Shown here piece by piece: positions 63,361 to 64,000 of a stretch of DNA of 64,000 nucleotides (the first letter of the stretch is position 1; every line of letters begins with the position of its first letter). The stretch comes from Symbiodinium natans (Eukaryota; Sar; Dinophyceae; Suessiales; Symbiodiniaceae). Below the pieces are notes generated by a model. That model was not told where the DNA came from, searched no databases, and worked only from the letters and a program-made list of their open reading frames with translations. The DNA lies in NCBI GenBank assembly GCA_905221605.1, contig CAJNDS010001336.1, positions 570,473-634,472 on the forward strand. The letters run 5' to 3'. Made by a program: the position numbers and the translations under genes.

Positions 63361-63671
63361 CTGGGGCTTTTGGCAACAGAGGTCGAATACCCGAAGCCCT
63401 CAAAGCCCAAAAACCACACCCTAACCCGAAATCCGAAGCCCTAACCCCTAAACCCGAAACCCCAAACCCGAACTAGAATTCGGGCTTTGGGTTTAAAAAA
63501 ACTGATGTCTTAGGGGTCTGAGGCACAGAAGCCCTACCCCAAAACCCCCTAAGCCCGAAAAGAAAAAAACAACCTGAGATCCCTCACTCTTTGCAATTTG
63601 AACCCCTGTAAGCCCCTTCAAACCCTAGTCCCTACACCCTTAGACCCCTTGGAACCTGACCATGAGCAGGC

Positions 63672-63698
63672 CTTGGGCGCGAAGGCGTGCCAGTAGTC
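63672..63698 (-). CDS. Exon DYWHAFAPK (27 nt) of the 57-64 kb gene
   Basis: Acceptor GTCCAG, GC donor CCAAG|GCCTGC. Nine codons, phase 0. Confidence 0.5.
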
Positions 63699-63699
63699 C

Positions 63700-64000
63700 T
63701 GGACGTAGTTTAGGGTTGAGGGTTTAGGGTTTAGGGTTTAGGGTTTAGGGTTTAGGGTTTAGGGTTTAGGGGCTTTTGGAGGTTGAGTTTCGGGTGTTGT
63801 TGGGCGGTGTTGGCATGAGGGGCTTAAGGTTTGGTGCTTGAAGGCTTTCCCGAAACCCTAAACACTAAATCCTAATCCCTAAACCCCCTAGCCCTAAACC
63901 CTAAACCCTAAACCCTAAACCCCAAAACCACTCCCGCCTTCCCAGGACAACAACCTTTTTCCTTTCAGGGCTTTGGGAATGTATTGGGAAGAAGGGGAGC
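63700..64000. other. Repeat and unique filler at window end
   Basis: TTTAGGG repeat, a unique stretch near 63780-63850, then CCCTAAA and non-repetitive sequence from about 63930. No gene seen; the last bases may begin another island. Confidence 0.5.

Larger units (their letters stand above)
57164..63698 (-). other. Gene span: unrecognised multi-exon gene ending at 57164
   Basis: At least thirteen islands from 63.7 kb to 57.2 kb read as protein on the minus strand, with AG acceptors and GT/GC donors. The last ends in TGA. No domain is recognised. The gene continues beyond the window on the 5' side. Confidence 0.6.
2701..63980. repeat. Dispersed telomere-like repeat (TTTAGGG/CCCTAAA) in both orientations
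   Basis: The heptamer TTTAGGG or its complement, with one-base variants, fills most non-coding sequence outside the copia element. Runs of roughly 80 bp or more occur near 12562-12640, 15118-15204, 28740-28930, 30678-30830, 32257-32360, 33558-33665, 34020-34105, 35655-35895, 38440-38545, 40640-40710, 40845-40930, 42880-43010, 46797-46910, 51845-51975, 58082-58170, 60410-60540 and 62995-63115. Strand flips occur every few hundred bases. On the + strand an exon island is usually preceded by CCCTAAA and followed by TTTAGGG. Stretches between the listed features contain this repeat, degenerate forms of it, and short unique filler with no recognisable gene. Confidence 0.95.

Noticed and set aside
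2701-63980. A true telomere or subtelomere end
   Set aside because: The heptamer changes strand dozens of times, is broken by exons and transposons, and does not run in one direction to the window edge.

Overview
The window looks like nuclear DNA of a dinoflagellate. This is inferred from plant-type TTTAGGG telomere-like motifs throughout, splice donors that are often GC or GA rather than GT, LINE and Ty1/copia proteins of the kind found in dinoflagellates, a Cys-rich CCCH finger, and very short exons. About half of the sequence is TTTAGGG/CCCTAAA or close variants. The window is not a chromosome end: the motif flips strand dozens of times and is interrupted by short high-GC islands that encode protein.

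The main result is that many of these islands are exons. On the minus strand, twelve islands between 46.8 kb and 33.0 kb splice into a hypoxanthine(-guanine) phosphoribosyltransferase (HPRT). A second set between 15.05 kb and 2.76 kb splices into a Neuralized-type (NHR/SPRY-like) domain. The introns consist largely of telomere-like repeat. In the sense direction they usually begin with GTTTAGGG-type (G-rich) repeats and end with CCCTAAA-type (C-rich) repeats followed by AG. Each such intron is therefore a large inverted repeat, and several carry short direct repeats at the exon junctions. The islands with usable splice sites are nearly all on the minus strand, which suggests one co-oriented gene block.

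Layout: 1-2.7 kb, C-terminal part of a LINE reverse transcriptase (+ strand). 2.76-15.05 kb, NHR-domain gene (-). 15.7-16.3 kb, decayed LINE fragment (-). 16.65-27.45 kb, full-length Ty1/copia retrotransposon (-) with identical 213-bp LTRs, inserted in a TTTAGGG array; its polyprotein contains a 2-oxoglutarate/Fe(II) dioxygenase-like domain between integrase and reverse transcriptase. 27.5-32.25 kb, unassigned exon islands. 32.95-46.8 kb, HPRT gene (-), with a CCCH zinc-finger ORF nested in its largest intron. 47.8-56.6 kb, exon islands of one or more unrecognised genes (-), interrupted by a 106-bp satellite at 52.8-55.1 kb. 57.16-63.7 kb, at least thirteen exons of an unrecognised gene (-) ending in a stop at 57164. 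Scattered among these are MITE-like fold-back elements, minisatellites and locally homogenised repeat variants.

Exon boundaries were read by eye from reading frame, family knowledge and AG/GT-GC-GA signals. Those of HPRT close in phase at nearly every junction. Those of unrecognised genes are much less certain.
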